DNA of 64,000 nt from Proteromonas lacertae (GCA_002245135.1 NGBS01000302.1:1-64000); one strand, 5' to 3'; positions 12,938 to 27,614 are shown, counted from the first letter of the stretch. Notes: generated by a model not told the origin, from the sequence alone. Translations and numbers: made by a program.

Positions 12938-14946
12938 TTAATTATAGTATTGGTTATAATAATTATTCAATTCAACCTTACGATTTTCATAATAATATCT
13001 CAAACTAGTAATTGTAAGCTGCAAATCAACATCCTCTCTAGTTCCTTGAATAAAAGAGTGACCAATAGCATCAGCACAACTCATTCTTTCATTTGGATCA
13101 GATTTCAATAAACTTTGAATAAAATGCTTTGCATCTTCCGATACATTCTCCCAAAGTGCGTCATCAAATGAGAATTCAGCAATACCAATTCTACTGACCA
13201 TTTCTAATGTGTTATTACTCTGGAAAGGATGTTTTCCACATATTAATAAGTAAGTTAAAACTCCTACTGACCAACTATCAGAATTAACTGAAATTGGTTC
13301 ACCTTTGATTATTTCAGGACTTATAAACTCAACAAAACTTAATGGACTATTTACAAATACCTATTTAAAATAATAGTCAATTATTACTATTATACATTAT
13401 CATCTATAGTGGGAAGCATACCAAAATCAGATAATTCTAAATCATACACATTTCTTGTATCTGATAGTAATATATTTTCTGGTTTAATGTTTCTATGACA
13501 AACTCCAAATGAATGAATATAAGCTAAAGGAGTTAAAATACTCCATATAATCATTCTAACATCATATTCACTATAACTCTATTTATAAATAATAATATAA
13601 TAATAATAATATATATACATTCTTCTTAGTTAATCCGTCTAAAATATTTCCACCAACTTGATAGTTGGTAACAATATTGATAATATCACCCATTTCTTCA
13701 ATCTGTATGACTTTAATAATACCAGTGTGGTTAATGGACAACAATTGTTTTATTTCACTTAAGAATTTAGCAGGTTCAGCTACACTGTATTTTGAAATGA
13801 CTTTTATTGCTACTTTCTTCTTTGCTTTGTTTTGTTCTGCTATATATGCATATCCATATGGACCATATCCTAACATACTTACATAGGTATATAAATCCAA
13901 TACATTTCCTAATGCCAATCTATTTAATAATAAACAGTAATATATACTTTTCTTCATTAAATCCCCCACTTATTCCAGCTTTCCAACTATCTCTTATATT
14001 ATTAAATCGATTAATGAATAATTCTTGAGCTGTCATTACTGTATAATACTTACTAGATACTAAAAATGGATGATTAATTGCTAATTCAGCAGTTAATCTG
14101 TTATTAGGATCAACTTGTAACAATAATTCCACAAACTCTTTGGCTTGACCAGAAACACCACTCCAATATTTTGTATTCAACGAATATTGTCCATGTGTGA
14201 TTTTATAAAATAAAACACTTCTATTATTCACATCTGGAAATGGTAAAGTTCCACTTAATAATATATATGCAATTACACCTAAACTCCACATATCCACTTG
14301 AGTATCATATGGTCTTTGTTCTATTACTTCTGGTGCAATATATTCAGGTGTTCCACATACAGTAATTGAATGAGATCCCTATAATAAATAATATATATAA
14401 AAAATAATGATAATATATATATACTCCCATTACTTTAGCTAATCCAAAATCTGTTACTTTAATTGAAGCATCATCATTCATTGTTGCTAATAATATATTC
14501 TCTGGTTTTAAATCTCTATGTGCAATTCCTTGCTTATGACAATATAAAATTGCTTTTGTAATTGAAATTAATGCAATTTTGGCACTTTCTTCATCATATA
14601 CTTTGAATTGATTAATTCTATTCAATAACTCACCTCCTTCCATTAATTCATTGATAATATAAAAGTATTGTTTATCTTCATAAAAACCTAAACAAGAGAC
14701 AATATTTGGATGATGTAAACTAGATGTGAGATTAACTTCTCTTTTTAGCATTGATACATTTAATTTTGGATGTTTTGTTACTACTTTTATTGCTACTTTT
14801 TTATCTATTAAAATACAAAATTAATGTATTTGTTTATATACTTGATGCTACTTCTAATCCTTCATATACACAAGCGAATGATCCTTGTCCTATTTGTTTA
14901 CCTAATTTATATTTTACATAAAAATCATATTCTGGTTGTCGTCTAT

Positions 14947-14978
<32 letters not shown>

Positions 14979-15805
14979 TACTCTTCAATAGCCAATGGTT
15001 TAATTGGAACAGGTTTAATATAACTTCCAATAGCCAATGAAAATGATTGATTTCTATCTCTATAAAAGATTGTATTATCTACATTATCGAAATTAGATGA
15101 CATATTCTTTGATAATTCAGGTGATCTACTATTACTATTTCCATTATTATTACTATTCGATTTAGTAAGTGTATTTGAATCACTTTTTACTAATATATTA
15201 AAAGCTGTATCCACTATAATATCGTGTGAATAAGAAGCTCTAGATTGACGGAGATGTATATTACTACCAAGACTTAAATTTGCATTTTTCAATTCATCTC
15301 CTAAACCACTAAATCTTTCAGATAATCTTCCTTTCATTGATGTTCTTTTTGATGAAGATTTTGTCTGTGCAAAAGAATAAGGAGATGTCTCTGGAATAGG
15401 TGGTAAATCATCATCACTTGAATCATCAGGTATTGGAGGTGGTATAGCAGAATTTTTCTTCACAATTCGTGGTGTAGATTGTCTTTTTTCAGAAGGATAA
15501 GCTGGTGGCCTTACCGTTTTATTATTCGCTGATGAAGATGGTGTAAGTGGAGGAGAACTGCTAGGCAAAGAAGGAAGAGGTGAATGTCCACCATCTTTGA
15601 CTTTTTCATTTATAGCATCCTCTACATTACCAACAATTTTTACATTTAGCTTATCTGATTTATCTCCCACTAGATTAGATGGAGTTTCATCAAAATCATC
15701 AGAACTGTTTTTCTGTGATGATGTTGTAGTATTCCCTACATTTGTATCCCACATATTATTGGAAAATTTCCCTTTTGATTTATCAGATGATTCATTAGCT
15801 CCCAT
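12938..15805 (-). CDS. tandem kinase-pseudokinase, N-myristoylated, CAMK-like
   Basis: One gene of about 870 residues. It starts MGANES (myristoylation signal), followed by about 270 Ser/Pro-rich residues. Kinase 1 is CAMK-like and complete: GxGSFACVYEG loop, KVAIKVV, HRDLKPENILL, VTDFGLAK, GTPEYIAPEV and [16 protein letters not shown]. It joins through a 28-base intron (near 13921-13948) to kinase 2. Kinase 2 keeps KVAIKVI and SDFG, but has CHRNIKPEN: the catalytic HRD Asp is Asn (near 13480-13500). The second domain is thus probably catalytically weak or dead and regulatory. No EF-hands or calmodulin helix are obvious. The gene is divergent from the dual channel gene, with about 400 bases between starts. 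Separate genes are unlikely because no start or stop lies between the domains and the intron joins them in phase. Confidence 0.8.
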
Positions 15806-16207
15806 TTTTAAAAAAATAAAAATTCATAAACACAAACTTAGGCTTGAGTAATTGTGACACACAGTCAATTTTAGATGAACAACCTAGTTCATCGCAATTG
15901 TTAACCTATGTTTGCATGATGCATATTATTATTCATTACATTAACACCTTTAAAAAGGAAAAATAGTGTGTATGCGTAAATTCATCAATAAAAAGATAGA
16001 GAGTTTAGTATAATCGTATAAATGAAAAGAAACCAACGAAATAATTATCGTAGAATGGATTATTTTCAATTTTAGAAATAGTCAAGCCTCGAACCAAACT
16101 GTTCGTTTTTTTTGAGTGTTGTAAGGAGAGAGACATTTTCTAAAGATTCCTAACATATTTTATTTATACTGCATAAACTATACTAATTATATAAAAACTT
16201 TTTAAAA
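15806..16207. promoter_or_regulatory. shared divergent promoter region
   Basis: About 400 bases between the divergently read dual-kinase and dual-channel genes. No ORF, RNA gene or repeat is visible. AT-rich with a few short GC-richer stretches near 15870-15900 and 16080-16130. Function as a bidirectional promoter is inferred from position only. Confidence 0.4.
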
Positions 16208-19200
16208 ATGCAAGCAGCAGTTGTGGTTGGAATGATGAGAGGAGCTGACTATGACGATTTTGGAACATTGAAAGATGGAATCGATGGTATTTATGTAATT
16301 ATAACATTGTTAGTTCAACAAACACAAGAAGATGTAGGCATAAATGATAAAATAGAAGTACAGAGAGATAAAAATAAAAAAGTGGAAGTTTCCAGCTTAA
16401 GAGGATTAAAATTTCAAAGGAAAGCGCCAAGAAAAAAAGAGCAAAAGGTATTGTACAAATTTGTAATATATTATAGAAGAAAAAACGAAAAGATACAATG
16501 AACCAAGTTACTAGAACTAATAGTTCTGCCTCTAACACATTAATGTCAATAGATGATTTAGATGGACTTCAAAGTGGTGAAACAATTACTCCTAGATGGT
16601 TTTTTAATCCTGATAGCACAGGAAAAGCTGTTTGGGATATATTTATATCAATTTTGATTATATATAGTACAATAGAAATTCCATTAAGAATTGCATATAA
16701 TCTAGAAGCTGAAGGCTTTGGATATATATTTGATTGGTTTGTAGATATAATGTTCTTTCTTGATATGGTAGTGACCTTTCGAACAGGTTTGCATGACAAA
16801 AATGATAATACATTAATATATAACTCCAAAATGATTGCTAGGAATTATGTTTTTGGATGGTTTTTAATAGATTTAGTGTCTACTATACCATTTGACGAAA
16901 TAGTATCACCATTTGTAAATGCTAGTAAAAGCGCATTACGATCAACTAAACTAATTCGAACAATCAGATTGGTTCGACTGGTCAAGCTTATGAGGATATT
17001 GAAATTTGGAAGGCTAAGAGATAAATTAGAAGATCTAGTACCAGGAAATGCAGGTTTATTCAAACTAGGTGAATTATTTATAACAGTGACATTTTTAGCT
17101 CATATTTTAGGATGTGTTTGGTTTATGCTAACTAATAATGATTATTCAAAAGGAGAAATCGATTGGATATCTATAACAAATAGTACTGAAAAATCTACAA
17201 CTACAAAATATCTTTTATCATTATATTTTGTATTTACAACAATGACAACAGTTGGTTTTGGAGATATAGTTGCAACTAATGATTTAGAGATGGGTATATG
17301 TATATTGTTGATGATCATTGGTGCTGCAATATTTGGTTATATTGCTGGAAGTGTGAGTGTATTATTAGAAGAAATGGATATAGCTAAAGCGAAGAATAAA
17401 GAAAAAATGAATTTGTTAAAGGAATATCAGAATGATCGGCATATTCCACCGTTATTGAGACAAAGAATGAAGTTTCATTTGAGATATATGTCTACGCAAA
17501 AGACTGTATTACCAGAGGAGAAATTATTATCAAGATTTCTATCGAGGGATCAAATATCACTTGTATATATAAAAATATCATATTATTTTTTATTGTTTAG
17601 ATGTATGAACATTATGAAAATGATATTGCAGGAATCAGATTATTCCATTCATCAGTACAACGATCACTAGTTGTACGATTATTACACAAATTAAACCCTT
17701 TCTATTGTGAAAAAGGTGAATTTATATTTGAATTAGGTGAAATAGCTGAGCAAGTATATGTATTAAGAAGTGGATCACTGTATGCTTGTTTACCTAAACA
17801 AGTTGGTGTTATGACTTTATTTTCATCTTTATTAGGAAATGATGATAGAGAATATGAAGTAGTTGATGGATTACAAGTTGGTTCGTTCTTTGGACAAGAT
17901 GCTGTAGGAAGAAGAAAGAAAGATCGATTATATTCATATGCAGCAGCTTGTGAATCATTTTGTGAGTGTTATTTTATCTCTGCGTATAATTTAGCGAATT
18001 TTAGAAAGAATTATCCATGTTTTTATTCAGATTTATGGAAAGCAGAAGATTTGATTGTAGATCAAATTGAAGATATTGTGTATAATAATTACTTTATAAT
18101 ATATATAATAGAAATACTAAAGAAGTAATAATATCAAATATTCCAAAACATGTAGTTGAATCAACTACCAATCCAATTTTGTCTAATATTTTCCATTCCA
18201 AAAACCTTATCAATAAAGATCCAGAAACACTATCAATTGCGATGGGTGGTAAAATTAGAAATGATAATAAAGAATGGAAGAAAACATTATTAAGAAAAGT
18301 ATCAACACCTCCTCCAGTATTAAGACCAATGAGTACTGGCATTGGCTTAAAAAGAAACTTATCAACTTCAAGGCAATGTATTAGTGGTATGAATCCATCA
18401 GCTTCCAGTGTAATTCGTCCAACAATACCATTAAGTAAACAAATATCAGAAGCAAAACAACAAGAATGTAGTAGTGAATCAAAATCTATAATGAAAAGAA
18501 GAGCTCATACTGATATGACTTCTTCAATGTTACCTTCAATGCAACCATCCAAAATGTCTTATGGAATTGGTGCTTCTTCAATATTACCACTTCATGAAAA
18601 CTCTATTGAACAAATCAAACCTCTTAATTTCAAGAAATTAGATTCAACAATAGGAGGAAGTAATGGAACTCCTCATACTGCAACTCCAATTCTATCAACT
18701 CAAGTTGAAAGTATGGATCCTAATTATATACCTTCCAATGATGTTCCACCACCAGTTATTCCATTGAAATTAGCTATTAATCATATCATATCAGACCCTA
18801 ATGATGTTGATGAGAAAGGATCAATAAGAACAGATACTAGTAATAAAGGAAATGATGAATTTAATGTCAAATCTCCTGGTGAAGGTATTGAAGAGGAAAA
18901 GAAGGAAGAAGATAATAAAGAAGAAAAAAAGGAAGATAAAGATAAAAAGAAAGAAGAAGTAGAAGAAAATAATGAAGTAAAACCAATAACACCAAGACCA
19001 CCTGAAAGTGGTATTACCAAAGTGAAATTGTCAATGAGATTAGAACCATTAGATCCAGACTTACAATCACGATCTACAAAGATATTATCATCACTAACAG
19101 AACCAGATAGTAGTGTGAAGATGAATAATAATAATAATAGCAATCCAAATGTCACTGAAACAAAAGTTGAAACATTTGCAAGTAGTGGTGAAAGTAATGC

Positions 19201-19303
19201 TGAAACAATTTCTACTGATAAATTATCCAGTACAAAGAATATAACTAATGAAGCATCACCTGATGTAGCTATACAACAAATCCCTGATATTTCAACACCA
19301 ACA

Positions 19304-19336
<33 letters not shown>

Positions 19337-21637
19337 GAGATTGAAAAAGATGATGTTAATAATGTAATAAACAATATAATAGACAGTAAAAGATCCAGTG
19401 TTCAAGAGAATACTCATACTCCTGAGAGTAAAAGATCTTCAATAGTAAATACAAATACAAATAATCAAGTTCCTCCCATAGTTATTACTCCAATGGTTGA
19501 TCATGGAAGAAGAAGAATATCCAGTAATTTACAACCATCCTTATCTACTCCAAATGTTAATAAATATAAAGTAACAGCCAATCCACATGATGTAGTAAGA
19601 TCTTTAACATCTGGAAGTCAAGATGATGATAAGAAAAAGAGAAAGAAAATTGAAATAAATCAAAACTTAGTAGAAGATTCAAGTGAATTAGAGAATGTAA
19701 TTTATGGTTTTTCTGATAAAAGTAAATTGAAGTTATTTGTAGATAAAGCAATTCATCCAGATCATAAAGTTAAAATATTTTGGGATATTTGGATGTCTTT
19801 CGTTATATTATATAGTGTAATAATAGTTCCTTATAGAATTGGTTTTGAAGAAGATGCAACTGGGTTTTTCTTGGTGTTTGATTATATAATTGATTGTGTT
19901 TTTGGTATTGATATTATAATTAGTTTCTTTACTGCATATTATGATTCTTATGGACATTTAATTACAGATAGAAAGCATATTTGTACTCATTATTTAAAGG
20001 GATGGTTTTTTATTGATTTTGTCTCTACTGTTCCATTCGATGTATTATTTAAATCTGCAATTTCTTCAACTCAAGCTATAAGATCAGTCAAACTATTGAG
20101 AGTGTTGAAGTTAGTGAGATTATTGAAGCTGGCAAGATTATTAAAATTAGGTAATTTAGTAGCAAAATATCAAGATAAAATTGATTTAAATCCAGCAACT
20201 ATGAGTTTATTATTCAATATAGTAGTTGTTGTATTTATTGCTCATTTAGTAGCATGTGTATTGTTTGGTGTTAGTACATTCACTAAAGAGGATGGTTGGA
20301 TTCAAGATTACTGTCCATTTGAGAAAGTTGGAGTAAATGCAACAACAGGTAGAGCAATTTGGGAAAGACAATGTGTAGCACATGCATCCTCTGGTAGGAA
20401 GTATATTACAGCATTATATTGGGCTTTTTGCATGTATACATTATTATTATTATTATTATTATATAGTATGACAACAATTGGTTATGGTGATATTGTAGCT
20501 GACCATAATAATCAAAGTGAGTTAATATTACTATGTGTAGTTATGTTGGTTGGTACTACAACATTATCCTATATCATTGGCACTTTAATGAGATTAATAG
20601 AGAATGTAGATCCAGGTGAATCTCTTAGAAAGAAGCAGAAACAAATATTAGTTGGTTATATCAATGATACAGATATAAACAAGTTATTTAGTCGACATTT
20701 AAAGAATCATCATGATTATTATTTAGATATTCAGAGTGGATATGATCATGAATCAATTCTTAAAGATTTTCCTGCATTTTTAAGACGTGAAGTATTAGAA
20801 TATACAAATCAAGACACTCTTTATACATTACCAATATTCCGTATTATGCAATCTGAATATCCAGGTTTTATACCGTTTGTATCATCATTAATTCATCCAA
20901 GTTTCTGTGGAATTGGTGAATATTTATATCGAAGAGGTGAAGAAATATGTGAATTTTATATTTTAATTAAAGGAACAATACGTATTGAATGTCATGATAA
21001 ATCAACTTATATGGCATCTGATGGTTCTTTATTAGCTGAATCAATTTTGTTATTAAAACAAGAAGCATGTGTTGTTCACGCTTGTGATGCAAGAGGTGTT
21101 GCTCCAACTACACTTTATACAATGCCAAGACATGAGATTAGACTATTAGAATCTTTATCACCTAGTTTATTCAAAAGATTACAGAATATAGTTATTTCTA
21201 ATGAAATTAAAGTTAATCAGCCCATTTATATTAGTAAAAGAGATAAAACTCCTGATGTATATAATTTAGGATTAGATATTGTGAATGGAAGACCTAGATA
21301 TCATGAACATGAGTTAATATCAATATGGAAGACAAGTTCAACTTCCTCGATCTTCAGAAGAGGTGGTGAGAGAATTAAAAATATGTTTAAAAGTAGAAGT
21401 AATAAAAGTAATAACAGCAACAAAAACTCTGCTAGAGTTGTTCCGGATAAGAGGAAGATTAGTTATGATGCTTCTAATAAATCATTACAAGATGAAAATC
21501 AAAATGAACTTTTAATTGATCCGAAGATCCTAGCATCAATTGGGAATGTGACTACTAACTCCGCCTTGTCTGGTAGTGATACAGAAGAAAGTGAAGATTC
21601 TGAGGTTTATAGGTCAAGTGCTCCGGAAGAAGAATAG
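16208..21637 (+). CDS. two fused cyclic-nucleotide-gated/EAG-like cation channels in one polypeptide
   Basis: A single gene of about 1,760 residues in five exons. Module 1 (about 16,500-18,080) has six membrane segments with an S4 of regularly spaced Arg/Lys (LIRTIRLVRLVKLMRILKF), a pore filter TVGFGD near 17,255, a C-linker and a cyclic-nucleotide-binding fold. Module 2 (about 19,740-21,230) repeats the plan with S4 VKLLRVLKLVRLLKLARLLKL, filter TIGYGD near 20,480 and another CNBD fold. Both filters are of the K+-selective type. Neither CNBD shows the usual Arg-Thr/Ala phosphate cassette, so ligand-free EAG-like folds are likely. The modules are linked by about 480 Ser/Asn/Lys/Glu-rich residues. 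The junction intron near 18,080-18,110 joins them in phase with no stop. Two such chains could build one tetrameric pore. Module 2 contains a 33-base in-frame intron at 20434-20466. The first exon is basic and unusual for the family. Confidence 0.85.
20434..20466 (+). other. 33-base in-frame intron of TTA repeats in the second pore
   Basis: GTATACATTATTATT...TATATAG, a multiple of three without stops, made mostly of TTA units. If retained it would insert eleven mostly Leu residues directly before the pore filter. Removal gives WAFC-I-MTTIGYGD, matching the channel family. Strong inference from family conservation. Confidence 0.7.
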
Positions 21638-21759
21638 TTAATGTAATTGTTTAATTTAATATATTTTTGATATTAGAATATTTATTTGTGAAGAAAACAG
21701 AAGAAAAAGCATTCTATCCGGTTTGAAGTTTTCGGGTTATTACAAAATTTCATTTTTTC

Positions 21760-24700
21760 ATGCTCAGCAGCGATCCAAAGCCTTCACCAAAAGAGCAATT
21801 GCAAGAGATAGAAAATTTAGTGAAGCAAGAGAAGAAAGCATACTCCAAATGGTATAGTAATTGAAATAATATGTTTACAGGTACTTAATCCCTTTTACAT
21901 GGTATAAAGACTTTTTAGAATATTGCACCGATCCAGATACAAATATTGAACCAGGAGTATTTTTTTCGGGATATATTCTTTTAGCCAATAGATACTAGTG
22001 TTCTACTTGTAAATGATAAAGTTACCATTGATAAAGTATATATATTGTTTTTGGTATATAAAATAGAGCAAGGTTGAACTTTTACCAGAAGAAGCTTATA
22101 ACTTGCTAGTTAAATGGTATAAACGAAAAAATTGTAAAGACTACTTTCGATATGCAACTTATACAACCGAAGAGCATATAGAAGTTGGTATAGATTTGAA
22201 TGTGAAATTATACAATGTAATTGTAAAGAAAGATCACAAAATGGGAAGAGTAAATCGAGAAGTAGCAAATCAGATTTGGTTCAGAAGAAAATGAAATAAA
22301 GAATCAATTACAAGGTGAACTTAACCTTCCAGATACAGACTTCAAGTTATTATATCGTCAAAATAGAATTGAAGAATTCCATCCAATTAATGATTTCATC
22401 GCAAATGATGATCATAATGAGATAAAAGAGATATTAGCCTTATATGAAGGAACAAAAGAAGAAGAAGAACAATTCTTAAAAGAATTCAAATTAAAAGGAA
22501 GAAAAGAGGATGAATATTATGATCTTAGAATAAGTGATGGTTTTTGGGTTCAAGCAAAAATATCAAAGTTTGGAGATAGCACATTAAATTATGATTTGAT
22601 AGTAGTAAATAAAAGTTTAAATCGTGTAATGTATATTATTATTAATATTATTATTTGTATGTAAAAATAGATGGGCAAGTGAATATGATGATGTAATTCG
22701 TCCATTATACTATTATACTCCTAATTTCAGAGAGTTTAAAAGTGGTGATGTCGTAATCAAGAAAGTAATAAGTGAATATAAACCATTATCTGTAATAAAT
22801 GTAGATTTAGAAAGAAAGAAAATTCGTTTATATTCTGTGAATGGTATGAAAGAAGAAGATATAGAAAGTGACGTATTATATGATAATGAAGCTTTTCAAA
22901 TATTAAGGGATAATAAGAACAATGTATTAGGCTCAAAATCATCATCATCATCATCATCAACAACAACTAGACCAGTTACATCCACTAATATTGATTTAAG
23001 TTTTAATCATTCTAATACTGCTTATACAAAAATAAAAACAAATGATTCATCATCATCATCATCATCATCATCTGGTTCATATTCTACTTATAATTATTAC
23101 AGTCATTACAATTCAGAACCTCCAGCACCAGGTGTTGTAGGATTAAGTAATATAGGAAATACATGTTTTATGGATTCAATGTTACAATGTATGAGTAATT
23201 GTCAACCATTAACTGAATATTTCCTATCAGGTGACTATGCGGATGATATCAATGAAACAAATCCTATTGGTACAAAAGGTGAATTAGCTAGAAGTTATGC
23301 AAATTTATTAGATAATTTATGGAATGGTCATTCTGCAGTATTTACCCCATCTGTATTTAAACATACTATTGGTAAACACGCGCCGCGATTTGCTGGATTT
23401 GAACAACAAGATTCAAGCGAATTAATGAATTATTTATTAGATGGATTACATGAAGATTTGAACAAAATAAAGAACAAACCATATATAGAAGGTGTTAATA
23501 CTGATGGTAAAACATTAGAAGAAGCTGCTAATGAATATTGGCAAGTTCACTTAGCTAGAAATACAAGTAAAATCGTTGATATATTCTGCGGTCAATTAAG
23601 ATCTCATTTAGTATGTCCTAAGTGTGAAAATGCTTCAGATATCTTTGATCCTTATTATTCATTAAGTTTGCCAATTCCTGATAGAATCACTTATAAGTCA
23701 GATGCTTTGTATTATAATGATTTTAATAAACCACCATTAAGATTAACCATTACCTCTAACAATGATGAAGTAGATGATTTTGAAGTTGCATTAAGATCTC
23801 AATTGAATATTCCACCAACTGATAAGTTATTGAATATTGATTATACAGATGGTTCAGTTAGTGGAAGAACTGCTAGTTATTATTATAGATATAGAGGTAG
23901 AAATATGTATTGCTATTTCAATGTTACTGAGATTACAAGGAAATTTAATGATTATTGTCATACTTTAGGATCTGATATGGATGATATTACTGAAGCTGAT
24001 AATAATAATAATAATAATAATAATAATTTCTCAAGTGATTCAGATTCATCAACAAACAACAACAACAACAACAGCAACGCTAGTAATAGTTATTCATATA
24101 ATCATAATAATAATAATGATGATGATAATGATGTATTGAGTAAATATACATTTGTTAATTTCAAACTGGAAGGTAGTGGATATGGTAATAGCAAATATTA
24201 TTACCCTCAAATGTATCCACTTGATATGAAGAATCATCAAAATGAAAAATTATTAAAACATTTGATTAATGAATATGTTGAAGAGAAATACATAGTTGAC
24301 TATAAAAATGATAGTTTCTATAAGAATAAAGTGTGATGTGATATTAAATGAAGGTATTCCACTTGATGTTAAAAATAAACTAAATGAAGCGATTGATGAT
24401 GAAAGTTACAATAAAATTGATGAGAAAAAAGATATATCCTTAAATGATTGTATTGATTTATTATTGAGAGAAGAAGTGTTAAGTGAAGAAGATATGTGGC
24501 ATTGTCCAAAATGCAAAGAATTTGTAAGAGCATCGAAGAAGTTCTCTATATGGTCTATACCAGAGATATTGATTATTCATTTGAAGAGATTCTCTGTTAA
24601 AATGGATAAGAAATTCGCTAAATATGGCTTTGGAAGTAGAGAAAAGTTGGATACTGTAGTTTATTATCCAGAGCATATAGATTTATCGTCATATGTCAAT

Positions 24701-24943
24701 GGTCCTCATAATACTAACTGTAAATATTCATTATATGCAGTCTCAGTATATATTCATAGATTATTTTATTTTAATTCATAGGAACACTCCGGATCATTGT
24801 CTTTTGGACATTATACTGCTAAATGCAAGAATTTTAAGGATGGTAATTGGTATGATTTCAATGACTCTTCAGTGCACAAGTGTAATGGTCCAAAACCATC
24901 ATCATATGATTACGTCTTATTCTATCAAAGAGATAAATCATAA
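21760..24943 (+). CDS. ubiquitin-specific protease with N-terminal DUSP domain (USP4/15/UBP12-like)
   Basis: A deubiquitinase of nearly 1,000 residues. The N-terminal DUSP domain (YLIPFTWYKDF, ELLPEEAYNLLVKWY) is followed by a ubiquitin-like linker region, Ser runs, and the USP catalytic core. The Cys box is NIGNTCFMDSMLQC (Cys codon 23164-23166), with QQDSSELMNYLLDGLHEDLN. Two CxxC pairs (CPKCENA, CPKCKEF) form the zinc ribbon, and an Asn/Ser-rich insert sits between catalytic halves. The His box is FGHYTAKC (His codon 24809-24811), followed by WYDFNDSS and YVLFYQR. The first three introns (28-31 bases) fit well. Two frame changes (near 22,200-22,292 and 24,290-24,336) are both +1; each can be explained by an extra short intron, so they are not counted as breaks. 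It removes ubiquitin from proteins; substrates cannot be told. Confidence 0.85.
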
Positions 24944-25107
24944 AATATTCAATATTATTTCTCTTTTTCTTATTTTGTGTTGTATTTGGCTTAAAAAAAA
25001 CAGAAAATTTATTAACGAACTGGCTTGGCTTGTGAAGCATTTTTAAGTTTTTTCATCTCTCCGTTTTAAGTAAAACCGAGAAGTAATCGTAGATATTGTA
25101 AAATATA

Positions 25108-26126
<1,019 letters not shown>

Positions 26127-26441
26127 CCCATAAGGCGTGAAAGAACTATTGAGTAATTGCCAGATACTAATTATTATATCTACATTTTGTTTTTGGTTAT
26201 TATTTTCAAAAAGAAATCTATAAAAATAAAAGAGTCAGTAATTGAATTGCATTTTATGTTTTATTATCAAATGAAGTGATTGATTTCAAGAGATAAATGC
26301 ATTTTAAAAAAATATCACGTCAGAACCAAAACAAGAGTTTGAAGAGGACTCGACTTAGAATGCAATTTGCTTGAGTGCAATTTCATTTCTTTTCAATTCT
26401 TCAGTGTTTAATCGTATTTGATTAAAAACTTGTAGTTCAGT
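26127..26441. other. intergenic, no features seen
   Basis: About 315 bases between the CDK stop and the Stm1-like start. No ORF of note, RNA gene or repeat recognised. It should contain the CDK 3' end and the promoter of the next gene. Confidence 0.5.
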
Positions 26442-27417
26442 ATGTCTAACATGTTTAAAGTATTCATATATCCATATATTTTTATTCTTTCAAACTGATT
26501 TCAAACATTTTACTTTTTATAGAACCGATTCTCTGCATTAGATGAAGATCCAGATGAGCAACCACAACGTGGTCAACAAGGTGCAGCAAGTAAAAACCAA
26601 GCTGGTATTTATTGTTATTTAAATTATTAATTGCAATAGGAAAAGCTCAATTAGATAAAAAACCAACACAAACAGAAGTGTATTAATTTATTATAATTAC
26701 TTTTCATTTATTCTGTATAGACAAAGACAATCATCCACAAGAGGACGTGGAGGTAGAGGCGGTAGAGCACACACCGGAGAAAGAGGAGGTAAAAGAAATT
26801 TCTCATCTGAAGGTCGTCCACCAAAGAGAGAATATGACAGAAGAAGTGGAACCGGCAGAGGTCGTGAAGTATCCAAGAATGGAGGAGGCTCTAGAAATTG
26901 GGGAAATCCAAAAGACACAAAAGAATTATTAGATGAAGCTAAAATCCAAAATGGTGAAATCCCAGCAGCACCAGCAGCTGATAATGAAGAAAATGTTCCA
27001 CAAGTCCCAGTAGAAGAAGGACCAAAGAAATTATCATTCGAAGAATACCAAAAATTAGAAGAAGAAAAGAGAAATAATTCTAAGTTATTTGGTGAAGTTG
27101 AAACAAGAAAAGTTACAGTTCCAAAGAACTTAAAACCTTTAGAAAAGAAGGAAGAAGTAATAATCCCACCATATCAAGGCGGAAATAATAATACTAAACA
27201 ATCTTCCAACAAAAAGAATAAACATAATAAAGAAAGCAACAAACAATTATTAGATGCTGAATTATTAAATTTCTCTACAAGAGGTGAAAATGATAGATCT
27301 TACAGTAGAGGTGGAAGAGGTGGAAGAGGTAATTATCATAACAATGGTTCCAGAGGTGGTAAAGGAGGAAGAGTACAAAAAGTCGATACTAATGGAATTG
27401 ATTTCCCAGCTCTTTAA
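26442..27417 (+). CDS. Stm1/SERBP1 (HABP4 family) ribosome-binding protein
   Basis: About 277 residues in four exons (introns at 26460-26522, the longest clear one at 63 bases, and two more near 26.6 and 26.7 kb). The N-terminus NRFSALDEDPDEQ and the motif REYDRRSGTGRGREVSKNGG with GSRNWG are hallmarks of the HABP4/PAI-RBP1 family. RGG boxes occur near the N-terminal third and the C-terminus (RGGRGGRGNYH). Family members occupy the mRNA channel of idle ribosomes and protect them. The middle region KKLSFEEYQKLEEEK matches the family's second conserved block. Ends in IDFPAL. Confidence 0.9.
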
Positions 27418-27614
27418 AGGGTTATATGTTGGAATCAATTAAACCATTGTTTTATGATTATAAACATTGTTTACGACATACCGTTCTACTAGAAAAATAG
27501 ATATTCTTTTAATTTGTTGGGATTTGTTATTTTCATTCATAAAACAATAGTTTTAAAAAGAAAGAAATTATATAATTTAAATAAATACACAACTACATCA
27601 AAAAAAACATATTG

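Noticed and set aside
16075-16110. GGTTCGAGGC on the minus strand, like a tRNA T-arm.
   Set aside because: The flanking bases do not form the five-pair stem and no acceptor or anticodon arm is present.
18781-19374. Minus-strand ORF of 197 residues, Leu/Ser-rich.
   Set aside because: Antisense shadow of the Asn/Ser-rich linker of the channel gene; no introns or motifs.
22183-22300. Frameshift in the USP gene after the DUSP domain.
   Set aside because: A 49-base GTAATTG...AAGTAG or a 16-base intron restores the frame, so it is not counted with the anchored +1 sites.
24290-24345. Second frameshift in the USP gene.
   Set aside because: A 40-base GTTTCT...GAAG intron keeps the frame; conservation does not pin the point.
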